A DNA stretch of 64,000 nt from Triangularia verruculosa (taxonomy: Eukaryota; Ascomycota; Sordariomycetes; Sordariales; Podosporaceae): positions 1 through 64,000 of the forward strand of contig MU863891.1 in the NCBI GenBank assembly GCA_033296885.1, written 5' to 3'. Below, one piece after another: positions 23,280 through 33,951 of the stretch; positions within the stretch are counted from its first letter, which is position 1; each line of letters opens with the position of its first letter. Made by a program: the position numbers and the translations under genes. Below the pieces are notes generated by a model, which saw nothing but the letters and a program-made list of their open reading frames with translations, was not told where the DNA came from and did no database searches.

Positions 23280-24345
23280 TACAGTCCCGCCAGTATCCTT
23301 ATAATAGTTAAAATTAGGATTCCAGCTTTTCCTATATATAAAATAAAATTTAATCAGTATTTGCTTTATCTTAACCGTAATTTTATAATAAAAGTACTTA
23401 ATATCGAAGGTAGGTAATATAGCGGGCTTATTGTAAATCTTTAGAAGGTCGAAATAAAGTAAATATTATATAAGGTTATAGAAAAATATATTATACTATA
23501 TTATTGGTCTTAAAAATATCTTTTTAACCTGCATTCTTAACGGGACGTTAATAAGTATAGGTAGTATAGTAGACTATGGCAATAAGATCGTTATTTCGGC
23601 GTCGACGGGGCCTATATAATAACTAACTATAAGTCGGGTAAAACTAGGGGCTATATTCGGCGTAATAAAACGTATAACTATTATAGATTTCTCCTCGAGT
23701 AAACTCTATAATATTAAATACATTTAAAAATATACTAGATTATAAGACTTTTAAATTTATAGAAGATAGGAAACTATATGTTTTAATATAAATTACGTAG
23801 GTTAATAAAAGCATTATATATAATCAAAGTATATAGTTTATCGTTATTAACGATTATATTATAATGTAAAACTTTTTTATAATATTTTCTAAGTTTATAG
23901 TATGAAAGGTCGTTACCGTTTTAATCGGATCCCTTATTAAATTTTCTTTATCGTAAAACCCGCTTCGTCTAACCGGCTAAAAAGTATACTCCAAATAACT
24001 TACTATCCTTAAATTCTTAACTTTTATAATAGTCCTATATTAAGTAAATATCCCGTATATATTTCCAAAAGACCGGCGGTAGTATATTAATTAAATCTTT
24101 AATATCGAAAAGGTTTATGTAAATACCGATATTATTTTTTCTATAAAAAATAATTATAACTTCGTCGTAGAGAATTAACGATACTTTAATTAAAGCTAGG
24201 TTATAGCCGGATACTTTTCGCCCGAAATAATCTATCCCCGCGGCGTTAATCCGCGAAATATACGTATCGACGGGAACAAATTCCTCGTATACTATTTCAC
24301 GAAGCTCGGCCAGGAGCCGGAAAAGTATACCCAGCCCTGTCTATA
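23280..24345 (-). pseudogene. AT-rich, RIP-like coding relic of unknown identity
   Basis: About 1.07 kb of A+T-rich DNA with sharp edges. On the minus strand a protein-like frame can be followed in stretches from about 24345 towards 23480, for example VDTYISRINAAGIDYFGRK, then ILPPVFWKYIRDIY, and further on RPRRRRNNDLIAIV. It is interrupted by TAG and TAA at places where CAG or TGG would restore it, and CpG-rich codons survive, which is typical of CpA-directed RIP. I do not recognise the protein. It could be a transposon gene or a duplicated host gene. I see no LTR or terminal inverted repeat. Confidence 0.5.
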
Positions 24346-24361
24346 GATTGGCACGGGGAAC

Positions 24362-24814
24362 TTACGGGGCCTGTGGCGCGGCAGGTTGGGGCGCGGCAGG
24401 CTGCCCAGGAACCTGCGCTGACTTGGCCATCACGGTTTCCATATGAGCCAACCTGGGCGACCTTCGATCGTCTCTGAGGACTCGGAAGGTCTTGAAGTCT
24501 GCTCCCTTCCTGGTCTTTATGACGCGGTTACCTTGAATCGATCTAGCCCTGCGAGCTAGGCTCGGGGCCCCGACGCTTTCCGCGGTGTTGTCAACATCGA
24601 TGTCCATGTCGGTCAAATTCCTTTCCCGTCTTCGCCCAAGCTGCCTCATCTTGTGCTTCCGCGCGCCGTTCGAGTCCTCAATAGATATAGTGTTTTCGAG
24701 GGCCTCAAGGAAAGGCGTCGCAGATTGTTGATCAACATGTTGTAGGCGTTTGAGCAACGCCTCGCGAATTTTGGGGTTTTTAGACGAGACGTTGTAAGGT
24801 CCAGCTGGTGCCAT
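24362..24814 (-). CDS. Short basic protein of unknown function, possibly truncated
   Basis: 150 codons from MAPAGPYNV at 24814. An ATG 31 codons upstream (24907) opens the same frame but its extension looks like untranslated sequence. The N-terminal half is helical (KIREALLKRLQHVDQQ). The middle is rich in Arg/Lys (RQLGRRRERN, RRARSIQGNRVIKTRKG), as in nucleic-acid-associated or nuclear proteins. The end is an Ala/Pro/Gln repeat (QPAAPQPAAPQAP). The stop at 24362-24364 lies about 20 bp from the AT-rich relic, so the original C-terminus may have been cut off by that insertion. No domain recognised. Confidence 0.5.
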   Translation of the reverse strand: MAPAGPYNVSSKNPKIREALLKRLQHVDQQSATPFLEALENTISIEDSNGARKHKMRQLGRRRERNLTDMDIDVDNTAESVGAPSLARRARSIQGNRVIKTRKGADFKTFRVLRDDRRSPRLAHMETVMAKSAQVPGQPAAPQPAAPQAP

Positions 24815-25093
24815 AATTGCAACGTTGTGGCGGTGATGAATATTGAGTCCTAGACAACGAAACTGAAAATAATGACAGTGCTGGTTTTTGATGATGGCCT
24901 TGATCATCCAGTGTCAGTTGCCGTATCATTAGATGGCCAGTGCTCGACAAAGGCTCTTTGGTGCTGTGGTGAGTGTGCAACATAAAGGCGCCTGCCAGAT
25001 GCGGCCGCCTGTGACTCCTGATCCGAGCACTTTCAAGTAGACATGACAAAGGAAAATTGGATGGCAAAGCGCACATTGTTGAACTGGACAGCC

Positions 25094-26578
25094 TTAGGTT
25101 AACAAGATATCGTAACCGTCCCTGTTGATTTTGACCTGATCGCCACCGAAACCATACTTTCTTCGGACCAGCTCGAAAATGATCAGTCCGGCCGATGTAC
25201 TCGGGACTTGTCTCAAAGTGTTCCACCAAAACCCTCTGTACAGCCACTGTCGCATATTCAGCCCAGCGGCCGTAGCCTCGGCAGCGCATTCTCCCCATGT
25301 AACCCTGTAGGCATCTCTATACGCCTTCCACATTCTTCTCGAGTTTCCCGCCTCTGTCGTTTTGAGCTTTCTAGCCTTGGCATCCAACGCTTCGAGCCTC
25401 TCCCAATGCTCCGATTGAATGTGTCCAAGGGGATGCAGTACCACCTGCTGCGCTACGGAGGCACCCATTCCAGCTAGCAATAGGAAAGCTGGTTCAATGG
25501 CGTAATGTGGCCGAATGACTGTGGGCATTCTCAATTCTCCATCAGCTTGTCTCTCCACCTCTCCTGTAAGCCTGTCCTTCTTAGGAAACACTTTCCCATC
25601 CAGTCCCGCCGGTCTCTTTTGGGACAGCAGCACAATCGTGTCCTCTTCCAGACTTCCATAGTACCAGCCGACAAACCCATAGTACCCCTGGGCTTTCACC
25701 CACTCAAAGAGACTGAAGAATACCGCGCTACCCATACTGTCCTTGAGTAAACTCAACCCCCAACCTGCGAATATGCCCCTCGGTCCAATCTCGGCAAGCT
25801 TCTCGCGACTAAAAGTCCACATGCTTCTCGGCCGGGCCATCTTTCCCTTTGCCTCCTCCTTGGTTGCACCACCCATGGTATTCCCACTTCCCGTCATGCC
25901 CGCCGCACCAACACCCAGATCATACCTCGCCTGGACCGCATCCAGCGGGGCGGCAACCAAGCTCTGTATGGCGCCTGCCAGAAACCCTGCAGTGAAAGTC
26001 TCTACCGGGGATGGAGGTGGGTAAACTCTCTTGCTGGCCAAGGCGCTTTCGGGATGGAGCCGCCCCAAGATTTGAAGGTAGGTCGTATAGAGCATCGCTC
26101 CGACCCCCACGTTGGCGATCAATGGCGGTAGGACTTGGTCAGGAACGACTCTCCACCCATGGTACTGAACCGCGGAGGCGATGAGGCCGGGCGTACTCCC
26201 CCTCAGACGGCCTTTGAACCAACCCCATGCTGCATTGGAAGAAGTGGTAGCGGCAGGGTTGTTGGCGAGGAAGGTAGCGAGCTGCTGCTCTTGAATGGCG
26301 CGGGCGTAGGCAAGGTAGTCTACTCTTGTGCGGAAAAAGGCCTTGACCGGGGCGCGGAAGTAGAAGGCGATTGCTTGAGAAGTGAGAGCCCTGACACCGG
26401 CGGCAGAGGCACCAGTTGCGGCGTTGGTGGTGGGAAGTTTGCCTGGCGGTTGGAGCGTGACGCCGTCCGGGAGCGTAGGCAGATGAGTATAATCTGGGTT
26501 GTGAATCAAGGGGCTGTTGTAGAAAGACGAGTCAGTGCCTGGAGGCTTCTTGCTGCTGGCGCTGCTGGGCTGTGTCAT
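25094..26578 (-). CDS. Divergent mitochondrial carrier family protein
   Basis: One uninterrupted frame of 494 residues. It has a carrier-type signature in the middle, FLAGAIQSLVAAPLDAVQARYD, a variant of the P-x-[DE]-x-x-[KR] motif, preceded by TAGF. A further hydrophobic segment (LLLAGMGASVAQQVVLHPLGHIQ) resembles the start of another repeat with the motif PLGHIQ. Around these are several amphipathic hydrophobic segments (VGAMLYTTYLQILG, SMGSAVFFSLFEWV). It is longer than the usual ~300-residue carrier, with a Pro/Ser-rich N-terminus. Members of this family sit in the inner mitochondrial membrane and move metabolites. The substrate cannot be inferred because the motifs are degenerate. Confidence 0.75.
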   Translation of the reverse strand: MTQPSSASSKKPPGTDSSFYNSPLIHNPDYTHLPTLPDGVTLQPPGKLPTTNAATGASAAGVRALTSQAIAFYFRAPVKAFFRTRVDYLAYARAIQEQQLATFLANNPAATTSSNAAWGWFKGRLRGSTPGLIASAVQYHGWRVVPDQVLPPLIANVGVGAMLYTTYLQILGRLHPESALASKRVYPPPSPVETFTAGFLAGAIQSLVAAPLDAVQARYDLGVGAAGMTGSGNTMGGATKEEAKGKMARPRSMWTFSREKLAEIGPRGIFAGWGLSLLKDSMGSAVFFSLFEWVKAQGYYGFVGWYYGSLEEDTIVLLSQKRPAGLDGKVFPKKDRLTGEVERQADGELRMPTVIRPHYAIEPAFLLLAGMGASVAQQVVLHPLGHIQSEHWERLEALDAKARKLKTTEAGNSRRMWKAYRDAYRVTWGECAAEATAAGLNMRQWLYRGFWWNTLRQVPSTSAGLIIFELVRRKYGFGGDQVKINRDGYDILLT

Positions 26579-27332
26579 GGTGGTGGTGGCATGTATGGCA
26601 TCGTTAGTCGCGGTTCTCTTGGCGGTCGTTGGGCTCAGGCTGCGTCAGTGTTGGCGGCCGTTGTTGATGGACCCAAATTCCAGGTTTGCGGCAAACGGCA
26701 GAAGTGCCGGAATTAGCCGGCTTTCCCGCCCCGTGCCTGCATCTCTTGGCATCTGGAGCTTATCGGTGCTTATCGGGTGAAGCTGACGATACAACCCCAC
26801 CGGCACTTTTATGTTTGCCAGAATCCTTCATCACACGCAACGTTTCATGGAGATGCGAAATGGGCTTGAGATAACTCGAAACCCCAAAATCATGTGCTCG
26901 GCTTTAATCACGGATTGGCTACTCATGACCGACCGGGTCTCTCCAGACTAGTTCAACAGGTACGCTACGGCCACCTAGACCAGGCACATTGCCGAATTCC
27001 CCCTCGCCATTGGCTGCCACAATGCCACCGGCGATCAAAATGCGACCTTTAAGCACTGATTGGAACTTTCCAACTTCCAATTGTAGCCCAAAACCCGGCC
27101 TCGCAGCGGTTTGTCCCCATGCGCTGACAGTAATTCAACCTTCCCCTCCTTCGCCGGCCATCAGCCAATGCGATGCGCTCTCGCCCCCTCATGACAGGAA
27201 AGCCTGGAGAGGGCCATGGCCAACCCAGAGGTATAAGATGGCAGCGACTTCCTACTCCCACAATGCCGCATCTCCATCTTCGGCAGTCACTGTCTTGTCC
27301 GCCCAGCTCAAGCCGATATCAGCATCGCCAGC
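26579..27332. promoter_or_regulatory. Divergent promoter region between the carrier-like and NLP genes
   Basis: The two genes point away from each other, so this 754-bp gap must carry both promoters. A TATA-like TATAAG at 27232-27237 lies about 95 bp upstream of the NLP start. No exon is supported. Confidence 0.5.
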
Positions 27333-28207
27333 ATGATCACCACCCTCGCTTCCCCCGCCCTTTTGCTGTCGGTGGCACTCGCCCCGTGGACGGCCCTGGC
27401 AGCACCGCCTTCCCTCCTCTTGTTCCGTGCTCCCTCCCCACCCACGGCGCTCCCCCAGCGCGCCACAGCGAACGACCTCCGCTGGCAGCCATCTCTGGAC
27501 TTTGACACCGACGGTTGCTACAACGTCCCGGCCATTGATGCTCAGGGTAACATTGTCGAAGGTCTTCCCCACAGCTGGACAGGCTACTCTTCCAACTGCC
27601 GCGACCTCTCTGACTTGGACAACAATAATGTCTACTCCCGCCAGCGATGCAACAATGGCTGGTGCGTCTACCTTTATGGGTATTATTTTGAGAAGGATGT
27701 CGCTATTGCCAACTTCATAGATCCAGGCCACACCCACGATTGGGAGCACATTGCCGTGTGGGTGAGCGAGAGCACTGGGAGGCCCGAGTACGTTGGTGTT
27801 TCTCAGCACGGGAACTATGAGATCAAGGCTGCGAGCCAGGTCAGATGGGATGGCGATCACCCCAAGATTGTCTATCACAAAGATGGTATGAATACGCCCT
27901 GCGAGTCTAAGTTGAACCAGAAATGCTAATGGATATGTCGATAGGTGCCAGCACTCACTGTTTCCGCTTTGCTAATGCGGGCGACGATAATATTGAGAAC
28001 CACAAGGGGGTGTGGTTCAGGGGCGCGTTGGTGTCGTACAATGGCTTTCCCTCGGTTGCTATCAGAGACAAGTTGTTTGCCCACGACTTCGGCAGCGCCT
28101 CCATCGGGTTCAAGGACTCGACATTCGCGGGTAATATCGGACGGGCGAGGCACAGCTCGATTGGTTTCGATGTCAACCTGGATGTTGGGTCGCCTGGGAA
28201 CCCATGA
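27333..28207 (+). CDS. NLP (NPP1 domain) secreted protein
   Basis: Exons 27333-27885 and 27945-28207, with a 59-bp intron (GTATGA...GATAG, branch GCTAAT). Spliced length is 271 residues, slightly longer than usual. An N-terminal signal peptide (about residues 1-23, ending ALAAPP) is followed by a short pro-like stretch. The NPP1 domain carries the family heptapeptide at residues 132-138 as GHTHDWE, where the common form has Arg at the third position. Four cysteines are seen in the first 115 residues. Family members are secreted. Some are cytolytic toward dicot plant membranes and many are non-toxic, and the activity of this one cannot be judged from sequence. The frame is complete and unbroken. 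Confidence 0.9.
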
Positions 28208-29697
28208 GAAGGAAATCGATGGGAGGAAGTATCGTCGTAGCGTCAATCGAATATGTTCCTCTTTGTTCCATGCTGAGAGAGTCGAACGGGTGTACTTCGC
28301 GGATAAAAGCAGCCGTCGAGGCTACTACCCATTCAGTTGTCCTGTTCTAGGCAGAGACAGGATACGCACGCTGGCGAAGAGACGTTCGATATTGAGGATA
28401 CTGTGCCGTCCACGGCTGTGACAGTCGTCTCGAGTGGGTGTGGCTCTCTTACTTGTTAGGATATGTTGACGATATTCTTTTTCCCCGCGCGCTGCTACCC
28501 GTGCACTCGAAACGCGAACCCGAAATATTGCCAACACCCGGCCCTCCAGCTCGTCCCAACAGTTGTGTCCGAGGCGGCCACTTGCATCGCAATCGACATA
28601 TCTTCACAAATCCCACAACTCAGCCGCGCCCATCGAGCTTGACGACCTTCCGGCTTGGGAACATTGAAACACTTGGAAGCAAGACAATCGGATGACAGGG
28701 CCGTTGAGCGCTGACAGTGGGCGGCTAGAACTTGGCAGCAAACCTTCGCTGTCTCGGGAACTGGAATAGTCTCTTACAAGCCACCCACACCTACCCCACG
28801 ATGGTGGATCAAGTGCAAAGCCATGCAGAAGATCAGCGCAACTACCTTACTTCCAGCCGCATCCATCGGGGAGCTACCCGGTTTATGTTTGATAGTTTGG
28901 AGAGGACTGACAGCTGCCAAGTCACCGACTGCGCGATATACCGTCGCAGCCTGTCCGCAACCGCACCTGTAGTGTCGGTCAGCGCAGTCGGCGATCGACA
29001 CCAGACTAGGGCCCGGAATGGGAATCATGGAAGGCCTGGTACCGAAACAGCGTTGGGAACTAGAAAAATCCTCCAATCTCATTCGATCCGCTTAGGAACT
29101 GGCATACCATCGCCAAGCCGTTTCGTTGTTGGGTCGCGCTTCTGGTTCGCCGGCCTGGCCCAAACAGGTAAGAGGTATCGGGAGAAGAAGCCGCATGTAA
29201 CACTGGCTCACCCAAGACTGTCTTCTCCGCCGGCACTCGACACCCAGCGGCATTGCGCAATTACCAGGCGCATGACTACAACCTCCAAGACGCCCCAGGT
29301 GCGCAGTCCCATGTCGAAACCGGGTTCACAACGTCAACATGCAGCCCCGCATCATTTCACTTCATCTATTTGCCGCCGGCTGACTGGTTTACGGCTTCGC
29401 TTCCAACGCCAGAATCTTCAACAGTTTCCCACACGCTTGCGGCCGACTGCTACCTGCTCCACAGTACACGTCCTCCCATCGGCTGGCTATTCCATTGACC
29501 CGGTTGATGTGACCTCTCGGCTGAGATTCTGGACTCGATCATCGACAGGGCAAACGGGGATGGCCATGGCTCAAGGCGGGAGATCATCGAGGTATAAAGC
29601 TCTGCCTCGACCGCCCTGACGATCTCCTGATTTTTGGTCCGCCACCCGCTGATCAGATCTCTCATCTCACTCACGGTTCACTCACTCCCTCGTCAAG
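28208..29697. other. Intergenic region and AA9 promoter
   Basis: 1.49 kb between two plus-strand genes. A TATA box, TATAAA, at 29593-29598 lies 100 bp before the AA9 start. A long plus-strand open frame (28732-29619) runs through the same promoter but looks non-coding. Nothing else is supported. Confidence 0.5.
29593..29598 (+). promoter_or_regulatory. TATA box of the AA9 gene
   Basis: TATAAA in the context GAGGTATAAAGC, about 100 bp upstream of the ATG at 29698, a normal distance for a fungal core promoter. Confidence 0.55.
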
Positions 29698-30520
29698 ATG
29701 AAGGCCTCTACCACTCTCGCGGTTCTCGCCGCCGCCGGCGCTCAAGCCCACTGTTAGTGATTCTCTCAACAGCCTCCACCTTGATACCTCCTAACAGTAA
29801 CAATAGACACCTTCCCTGGTACCAAGTACAACGGTGTTGCCCAGCCCCAATGGGACACTGTTCGCATCACCCAGAACCACTACTCCAACGGCCCGGTCAC
29901 CGACGTCAACTCGGCTCTCATGACCTGCTACGAGCGTGACCCCGGTGTCGGTGCCCCCAACACCCTCTCCGTCACCGCCGGCTCGACCGTCACCTTCCAG
30001 GTCGGCTCTTCCGTCGGCCACCCTGGTCCTCTTCACTTCTACATGGCCAAGGTCCCCTCCGGCAAGACGGCCAAGACCTTTGACGGCAAGGGCGCTGTCT
30101 GGTTCAAGATCTACCAGGATGGTCCCTCCGGCCTCGGCACAGGCTCCATCAAGTGGCCCAGCGATGGTAAGTCGTTTTTGTCTCAGTCCATTCATTCCAA
30201 AGAAATGACATGCTGACGAGTTGAACGTAACAGGCAAGACTGAGGTCTCCGTCCAGATCCCCAGCTGCGTCGCCAACGGCGAGTACCTCCTCCGTGTCGA
30301 GCACGTCGCTCTCCACTCGGCCGGCAGCGTCGGTGGTGCCCAGCTCTACCTCTCCTGCGCCCAGATCTCCGTCACCGGCGGTTCCGGCACCCTCAACACC
30401 GGCCAGCTCGTGTCCTTCCCCGGTGCTTACAAGGCCACGGACCCTGGCATTCTCTTCCAGCTCTACTGGCCCGTTCCCACTTCCTACACCAACCCTGGCC
30501 CGGCTCCCGTCCGCTGCTAG
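29698..30520 (+). CDS. AA9 lytic polysaccharide monooxygenase (formerly GH61)
   Basis: Three exons: 29698-29752, 29807-30166 and 30234-30520, with introns of 54 and 67 bp. The product is 233 residues. Signal peptide residues 1-17 end in AQA, so His18 becomes the N-terminal histidine of the copper histidine brace. The second ligand lies in GPLHFYMAKV and the axial tyrosine region is QLYLSCAQISV. The C-terminal YTNPGPAPVRC is typical of the family and there is no cellulose-binding module. AA9 enzymes are secreted and use copper with hydrogen peroxide or oxygen to cleave glycosidic bonds in cellulose and some hemicelluloses. Codons are strongly biased to C in third position, suggesting high expression. 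Confidence 0.96.
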
Positions 30521-30927
30521 ATTGTTGGCGGTCTTGGGAAAAGTGAGGTGATGAGAGAGGAGGGGAAGATGTGAGGGGGGGAACAGTGGAGAGGTTGTAT
30601 ATACCATTTGGATATTCTTCATCGTACATACTTTACTTCTGAATTGAAGGACATGATACCTTTTACTTGCCGCGTTCACATTTTTGCGAGAGTCTTGCAG
30701 GCCCTTCTCTATGGAATGCCGCCATGCAGTGTCTTCCTCTTCTGTCCTGATGTACAAGCCAGTCCAATTGTGATTCAGACCTTTTAGCCGCCGCTTCACT
30801 TGATGCTGTTCTCATTTTCCCAAACATCAATAAGGCTTCGCAGCAGGAGTCCTTCCCGTCGGAACCTTTCCACCAGCCACCTCCTCCTCCACTTTACCCA
30901 CCTTCCTCACCTTGGCTGAACCACCCA
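30521..30927. other. Convergent 3' intergenic region
   Basis: About 400 bp between the convergent AA9 gene and the next minus-strand gene. It should hold both 3' UTRs. No other feature seen. Confidence 0.5.
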
Positions 30928-32982
30928 CTATTCGCCCTCCTCCTCTCCATCCCCCACCACCTCATCTTCCAACGCATTCAGCGCAATCTCATACTCCACC
31001 AACCCAGTAACCCTTACCTCCGGCCCCTCCCCCCTCGCCGTCGGATACTTCTCAATGTCCCTCTTATACCTCCCCACCAACCAATCCCTCCCAAACTTCC
31101 CCACCACACCAGCGGGAAGTATCACCGCCGCCGCCCCTTCCCCTCCCCGAAGCCACATCCCCAGGATACCAGACTCCTTCTCAAACCGGTGATACACCCG
31201 CGGCTTTCCGATAGGCTTTTCAATGGTGTCCAAATCAAGATACCCAACCGTCATGATACTAATCTGATTGAGATGCCGGACGAATTGGGGTCCTTGTCTG
31301 CTGAAGAAGGTCGAATTCCAGGGTCCATCGGGCGGTGGGAGGGGTTGTGATGGTCCGAGGACTGTGAAGAGGGGTTCCTCCCAGCTGAAGACGCGCATCC
31401 CGACGAAGGCGGGGAGGTCGGTTGAGCCGCTTCGGCCGCCGAGGAAACCTTTTACTGGGGGGATGAAGGTTTTGGTGGTGTTGGTGATGTCAAGGTGGGA
31501 GTGTTTGTTCAATGCGTCGATGACCCAGGATGGCGGGAGTGATGATTGAACGGGGGAGTTGAACTGGAGGTAGGAGGCGACGAGGTGCCAGAAGCAGGCT
31601 TTGACTGCGCTGTTCATTGGCTTGGGGGTGGTGGTGTAGACGTCGAGGAGGTCGAAGAGGTAGTGGCCTTTGTATCTGGCTACTTCTGCGCTGTCTACTG
31701 TGGGTGCGGTTTCGCGAATTAAATTGGCTAGATCGCTGGTCTCGTGCTTGAGGTGTTGGTGCTTTGGCATGCTGGCGTATTGGGGGTTTAACTGGGGGAT
31801 GACAATGGTGATGAAGCCTTGCTTGGCGGCTTCGGTTCGGAAGTCATTGAGGAGGTGGAAGTTGCTGTCGTGTTGTGGGTTGACGTGTCCGACGCGGTAG
31901 TTGAAAAGGTACACCCCTTTCGCAGTGCCGCCTTCTGCGGCTACCATCTGGTGAATATGGGAGATTTTCTCGCAAAGAGCCTCGACTTTGAATTTTGCTT
32001 CCTGGTAGGTGTCATGGAAGCCATCTGTGCCACCACCGCTCAGGCGATATCCCAGGATCTTTTGGCTGGTGTCTTCACCCAGGTACTTCATCAGTTGCAT
32101 CACAATGCTGGTTGAGCAGTGGAGAGAAATCACTCTGGGATCATTGTCGACGCCAGTATCATTTGCTGAACGGCTTTGAGGACTTTTGGACGGCGTAAGA
32201 ACTTGAGTGGCCAAAAGATTGTCGAAGAGTTTCGGCGAGTCGTTTGGCGAGCCATGTTGGACATCATATATTTCATCTAGATCAGGCCCAAAAAGATTCA
32301 CATGGGGCTTCTTGATCAGATCACGGCCGCCATCGTCAACCTGTGTGACCAGTGCGTCAAGTCCAATTTGGTTCATGTAGGACCAGGACTTGCGTCCGTT
32401 CTTGATCGATTCATTCGTCGAGACCTTAATTGATTCCACAGCTTCGAATAAAGATTGCTCCCTGGAAATGCTATTGACGGTTGTGCATGCCTTGACGAAG
32501 AAATCTCCGTAGGGGTGTGTTGTATTCTTGGCGCTGGTGATGTACTCGCTCAGGATATGAGCGCCAGTGACATGCCATATGTCACCGGTTAGAGATCCAA
32601 AATGCGTCAAATAGGCATTCTTGGATTCAGCTGTCTTTTTGCGAAACGAGCAACCTGTGGGTGGGTGCGCATGTGGAAAAGCTGTTGCGCGAACTTGAAG
32701 GTTCAGGTTCGATGAACTACTTTCTTGTGGCGTCGTGGAGGGTGGGGGGTCCGGAGGCCCAACTGTTTGTGAACCCGCAGAAGGAGTACATTTTGGGCAC
32801 ATTCTGGGTTGTAAAGGAGAGTACCAAGTGGAACAGGGAGAAAAGAGAGCCGTATTACCATTCCAGGTTTCATTTCCGGCTTTTTTGCAGAGCAAGCTGA
32901 ACAGTGCTTCGTAGACCGGCCACGTTCCTGACTGCAGCCCTGCGGCGATGTGATCCGGCGCGGGGTAGTCTAGGTAAACCAC
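30928..32982 (-). CDS. 684-residue protein of unknown function
   Basis: A single open frame from MVYLDYPAPDHIAAG to an acidic tail (EDEVVGDGEEEGE). Residues ~60-100 are Pro/Ser-rich and include a CPKC pair. The central part contains long helical segments (EAKFKVEALCEKISHIHQMV) and a segment GVYLFNYRVGHVNPQHDSN. The C-terminal third contains several aromatic and glycine motifs (FLGGRSGSTDLPAFVGMRVFSWEEP, given here only as landmarks around residues 510-535). There is no signal peptide and no catalytic motif I can name. Length and even composition argue that it is a real gene. It is probably a fungus-specific family. I do not assign a function. Confidence 0.7.
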   Translation of the reverse strand: MVYLDYPAPDHIAAGLQSGTWPVYEALFSLLCKKAGNETWNGNTALFSPCSTWYSPLQPRMCPKCTPSAGSQTVGPPDPPPSTTPQESSSSNLNLQVRATAFPHAHPPTGCSFRKKTAESKNAYLTHFGSLTGDIWHVTGAHILSEYITSAKNTTHPYGDFFVKACTTVNSISREQSLFEAVESIKVSTNESIKNGRKSWSYMNQIGLDALVTQVDDGGRDLIKKPHVNLFGPDLDEIYDVQHGSPNDSPKLFDNLLATQVLTPSKSPQSRSANDTGVDNDPRVISLHCSTSIVMQLMKYLGEDTSQKILGYRLSGGGTDGFHDTYQEAKFKVEALCEKISHIHQMVAAEGGTAKGVYLFNYRVGHVNPQHDSNFHLLNDFRTEAAKQGFITIVIPQLNPQYASMPKHQHLKHETSDLANLIRETAPTVDSAEVARYKGHYLFDLLDVYTTTPKPMNSAVKACFWHLVASYLQFNSPVQSSLPPSWVIDALNKHSHLDITNTTKTFIPPVKGFLGGRSGSTDLPAFVGMRVFSWEEPLFTVLGPSQPLPPPDGPWNSTFFSRQGPQFVRHLNQISIMTVGYLDLDTIEKPIGKPRVYHRFEKESGILGMWLRGGEGAAAVILPAGVVGKFGRDWLVGRYKRDIEKYPTARGEGPEVRVTGLVEYEIALNALEDEVVGDGEEEGE

Positions 32983-33334
32983 CCCGCGAAGACAGTGGCC
33001 TGTTTGTGATGACCAGCGAAGCGTCAGGCCACCTGAATGAGGGGTTCATATCACCACATAACACACATGGCCTCGCTTGGGGCAAAACCTGGCACGCTTG
33101 ACACAAACATGATACACGTTGTATGATGGCATCTAACTACAGTCTTTCGTAAATTCGGAAATATTTCTTTATGCAATCGGCTCCGGCAATCAAGTTATGG
33201 GCTGGTGGATAGACCCTGTGACAAGACCTCAAATACCTGCATGGGCAAGGGAATGTGGTGGTTCTCTTTGGACAAATATGGGATGTATATCAGAAGGCTA
33301 GTTTCCGAACACAAATTGCATCAACAAATCACAA
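32983..33334. other. Intergenic, promoter of the 684-residue gene
   Basis: About 350 bp between the minus-strand gene start and the tRNA. No further feature recognised. Confidence 0.5.
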
Positions 33335-33415
33335 GTCACTTTGGTGGAGTGGTTAACACGCAGCCCTGCTAAGGCTGTTCCTTCGGGAGCGTAGGTTCGA
33401 ATCCTGCAGGTGACG
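33335..33415 (+). tRNA. tRNA-Ser (anticodon GCT)
   Basis: The acceptor stem pairs GTCACTT with AGGTGAC and the discriminator is G at 33415. The D-arm region is GGTGGAGTGGTTAACAC. The anticodon arm is CAGCC-CTGCTAA-GGCTG with anticodon GCT, reading AGC and AGU serine codons. A long variable arm (TTCCTTCGGGAG) is typical of tRNA-Ser, and the T-arm contains GGTTCGAATCC. No intron. A T4 run at 33423-33426 is a likely RNA polymerase III terminator. Confidence 0.97.
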
Positions 33416-33951
33416 ATTTCTCTTTTCTTCTGGGTTGACTAATGCCCCTTACTTTTTTTCACTTCATACCACAGGGTCACAGCTTTATTTTCGCATAACA
33501 TGTCCGCTCTGTTAACGTTACAGTGTGGTACTCTGCAATCCAGATCCTACGTCGGTGGTTTCTGTTGAGGTTTCATGGTTGCCCCTTTTTGTTACACTGC
33601 CAACAATATCTTGGCATAACTTCAAAGTTCGCCTCACTCCAGTGCGAAATCACAAAGAAGACATCTTCAAATCACCTACGGGAAGAGGATATATCAAAAT
33701 TCGTCCAAATCAAGCTTGATTCACTACCCTAGGGACCCCTTGAATGCATGCCCAGCTTGAAGTAACAAATAGTTCCAGCCCAGCGTCTTTCTCGAGAGCA
33801 AACCCAACTTTCCATAGGAGCTACGAACTATCCCATAGATTGAAGCCTGTCGTTACGCTCGTCGTCCTAGATATAGAATTTGAGCCAGCTATAATTATCT
33901 TCCTGGCAATGCTCGTAAACTGGCTTACCGCAATCTTGTCGAAATGGAAGT
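33416..33951. other. Intergenic
   Basis: About 540 bp after the tRNA. Apart from the terminator I see no supported feature. Short overlapping frames on the plus strand have no coding signs. Confidence 0.45.
33423..33426 (+). terminator. RNA polymerase III terminator of the tRNA
   Basis: A TTTT run eight bases after the tRNA end, followed by further pyrimidines. Confidence 0.6.

Noticed and set aside
24362..25298. Extending the short basic protein into the overlapping 172-codon minus-strand frame
   Set aside because: That frame is antisense-shifted to the carrier-like gene's end and reads as a shadow. No splice site joins them.
28732..29619. A 295-codon plus-strand open frame upstream of the AA9 gene
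   Set aside because: It overlaps the AA9 TATA box, stops 78 bp before the AA9 start, is rich in Ser/Arg/Pro/Thr without motifs, and shows no splice or family signal. Best explained as chance in GC-balanced promoter DNA.
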